Source: CAXMRP01 sp965216515 (GTDB lineage: Bacteria > Pseudomonadota > Alphaproteobacteria > Rhizobiales > Afifellaceae). From it: a DNA stretch of 64,000 nucleotides. The translations under genes were made by a program, and so were the position numbers. Positions within the stretch are counted from its first letter, which is position 1, and each line of letters begins with the position of its first letter. The stretch is from contig OZ244173.1 in NCBI GenBank assembly GCA_965216515.1, positions 3,472,001-3,536,000 of the forward strand, in the 5' to 3' direction. Shown in pieces: positions 62,942 to 64,000 of this stretch. Under the pieces are notes generated by a model. The model saw only the letters and a list, made by a program, of their open reading frames with translations. It was not told the origin of the DNA and did not search any database.

Positions 62942-63955
62942 GTGTCTGTTCAATCAAAAAAAGACGAAAAGTATGACGAGGCAGACGAAGGCGCTGCCGT
63001 TCCGTCCGACGGGGCGGCTTCATCGCTCGTCGCTTTGGCGTCATCTGTAACCGCCGGTCCGGCGGTCTTCGCTGAAGAAGCGCAGTTGCGGCGACTTCCG
63101 TTGAATTTCCCGGGCAATTACCGGGAACTGAAACTGGTACATGAAGAAGATCTGAAGACCGTCTGGTGTTTTATGAATCCCCTGCCGCGGCCGAATTTCA
63201 CGTTCGGCCTGCTGAGGGATGCGCACGTATCCCAGTGCGCTATCCGGAAAGCCTGCCTGGAACGCGGGGATGATTTCCTGGATTACTATGTGCTGGCTTC
63301 AGATCGTCCCGGCGTATTCAATCTCGGCGGAGATCTGGATTCGTTTCGCGAAGCAATAATTGCCAAAGATCGAACCGCGCTCCTCGACTACGCGTTCGGC
63401 TGCATCAATATCATGTATTCGAACTATTTGAATTTCGATACGCGCATTATCACGATCGCCCTGATCGAAGGCGACTGTCTGGGCGGCGGTTTTGAAGCGG
63501 CAATGTCGTGCAATGTCCTCATCGCCGAGGCGGGAACAAAATTCGGATTGCCCGAAGTGCTTTTCAACCTTTTTCCCGGAATGGGCGCATTGAGTGTGCT
63601 TTCGCGCCGGCTGACCATGGCGGCCGCGGAAGAGATCATCAGATCGGGCCGAATATACCAGGCCGAGGAACTGCTGCAGTTGGGTCTGGTAAACCAGGTC
63701 GTTCCCAAGGGCGAGGGACGACAGGCAGTCCGCGAATACATCACGCGCAATCGAGCCAGGCACAATTCGCATTTCGGTATCTACGATGCGGCGCGGAACG
63801 TGAATCCGCTATTGTATGACGAATTGAAGTCCGTCATCGAAGTCTGGGTCGATACGGCTTTGCGGCTTTCCAAAAACGACATGCGGAAAATGGAACGGAT
63901 TCTGCGCGCGCAATCCGTACATGAAATCAGCGAGGATCCCGCCACGTCAACCTAG
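62942..63955 (+). CDS. RpfF-like DSF synthase (crotonase/enoyl-CoA hydratase fold)
   Basis: About 337 residues from GTG 62942; in-frame TTG/GTG at 62885/62888 would add 18-19 residues and no start has a clear ribosome-binding site. The crotonase core carries GVFNLGGDLDSF, IALIEGDCLGGGFEAAMSCN and KFGLPEVLFNLFPGMGA. The Glu in GGGFEAA and the Glu in GLPEVLF are 20 residues apart, as E141 and E161 are in Xanthomonas RpfF, where both are needed for thioesterase/dehydratase synthesis of the cis-2-unsaturated fatty acid signal. Acidic low-complexity residues precede the fold. No RpfC/RpfG lies in the window. Confidence 0.8.
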   Translation: MSVQSKKDEKYDEADEGAAVPSDGAASSLVALASSVTAGPAVFAEEAQLRRLPLNFPGNYRELKLVHEEDLKTVWCFMNPLPRPNFTFGLLRDAHVSQCAIRKACLERGDDFLDYYVLASDRPGVFNLGGDLDSFREAIIAKDRTALLDYAFGCINIMYSNYLNFDTRIITIALIEGDCLGGGFEAAMSCNVLIAEAGTKFGLPEVLFNLFPGMGALSVLSRRLTMAAAEEIIRSGRIYQAEELLQLGLVNQVVPKGEGRQAVREYITRNRARHNSHFGIYDAARNVNPLLYDELKSVIEVWVDTALRLSKNDMRKMERILRAQSVHEISEDPATST

Positions 63956-64000
63956 GACCGTTGCGCCGGACCGAACACTCAGACAGCGGCTGCCCTGTTC

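Overview
The window is GC-rich chromosomal DNA from an alphaproteobacterium, most likely of the order Hyphomicrobiales (Rhizobiales). The evidence is a 5-aminolevulinate synthase (the alphaproteobacterial C4 route to heme), a PodJ-like polarity protein, TIGR02186-type and DUF6460 proteins typical of this group, the ligase-associated helicase/PdeM pair, and long spurious antisense frames caused by high GC. I cannot assign a genus from the sequence. No CRISPR array, intact IS element or rRNA was seen. About 53 protein genes, two tRNAs and several regulatory or structural sites are supported.

Layout. 0-7 kb: the C-terminal part of a PodJ-like Sel1/peptidoglycan-binding protein, a polytopic membrane protein, and a TSUP transporter with its TIGR02186 partner. 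7-18 kb: a TylF-like methyltransferase; PdeM plus the DEXH helicase of the ligase-associated DNA-damage module (no ligase or exonuclease beside them); a RAMA-domain protein; an SMI1/KNR4 protein; a MATE exporter; pyrD with a DUF952 gene; and YjbQ. 18-19.4 kb: three small membrane proteins on the minus strand. 19.4-29.2 kb: an acetate-switch-like cassette made of a VC_2705-type symporter with a DUF4212 small subunit, a LuxR-type response regulator, a 1208-residue SSS-histidine kinase-receiver hybrid (CrbS-like), and an exonuclease-CBS-DUF294 fusion. 29.3-32.1 kb: mscL, an aminotransferase and an AbrB-family membrane protein.

32-36 kb is a small accessory block: a tartrate/malate-type dehydrogenase coupled to a haloacetate dehalogenase-like hydrolase, then a TetR gene divergent from a membrane protein, with two direct operator-like repeats between them. 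36-46 kb has hemA, with a perfect FNR/FixK box far upstream. Next is a six-gene minus-strand locus: two tandem ExeA-like AAA ATPases, a HlyD adaptor, a PrtD-like type I ABC exporter, an SGNH-like membrane protein and an MBOAT O-acyltransferase. This is the best candidate here for an undescribed envelope or export system. 46-49.8 kb: fhs-folD (one-carbon folate) and a HAD phosphatase.

50-53.3 kb is an island remnant at a tRNA-Pro/tRNA-Gln pair: a large serine recombinase broken by a single in-frame TAG and an N-terminally truncated DUF2924 gene. 53.3-57.2 kb: a sugar isomerase/epimerase, a Gfo/Idh/MocA dehydrogenase and an IolC-DUF2090 fusion, probably cyclitol or sugar catabolism. 57.3-61 kb: a secreted MBL-fold protein and a TrpXYZ-like ABC importer. 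61.4-64 kb: an MltB-type lytic transglycosylase and an RpfF-like crotonase that retains both DSF-synthase glutamates, downstream of an AT-rich promoter containing a CtrA-like TTAA-N7-TTAA site.
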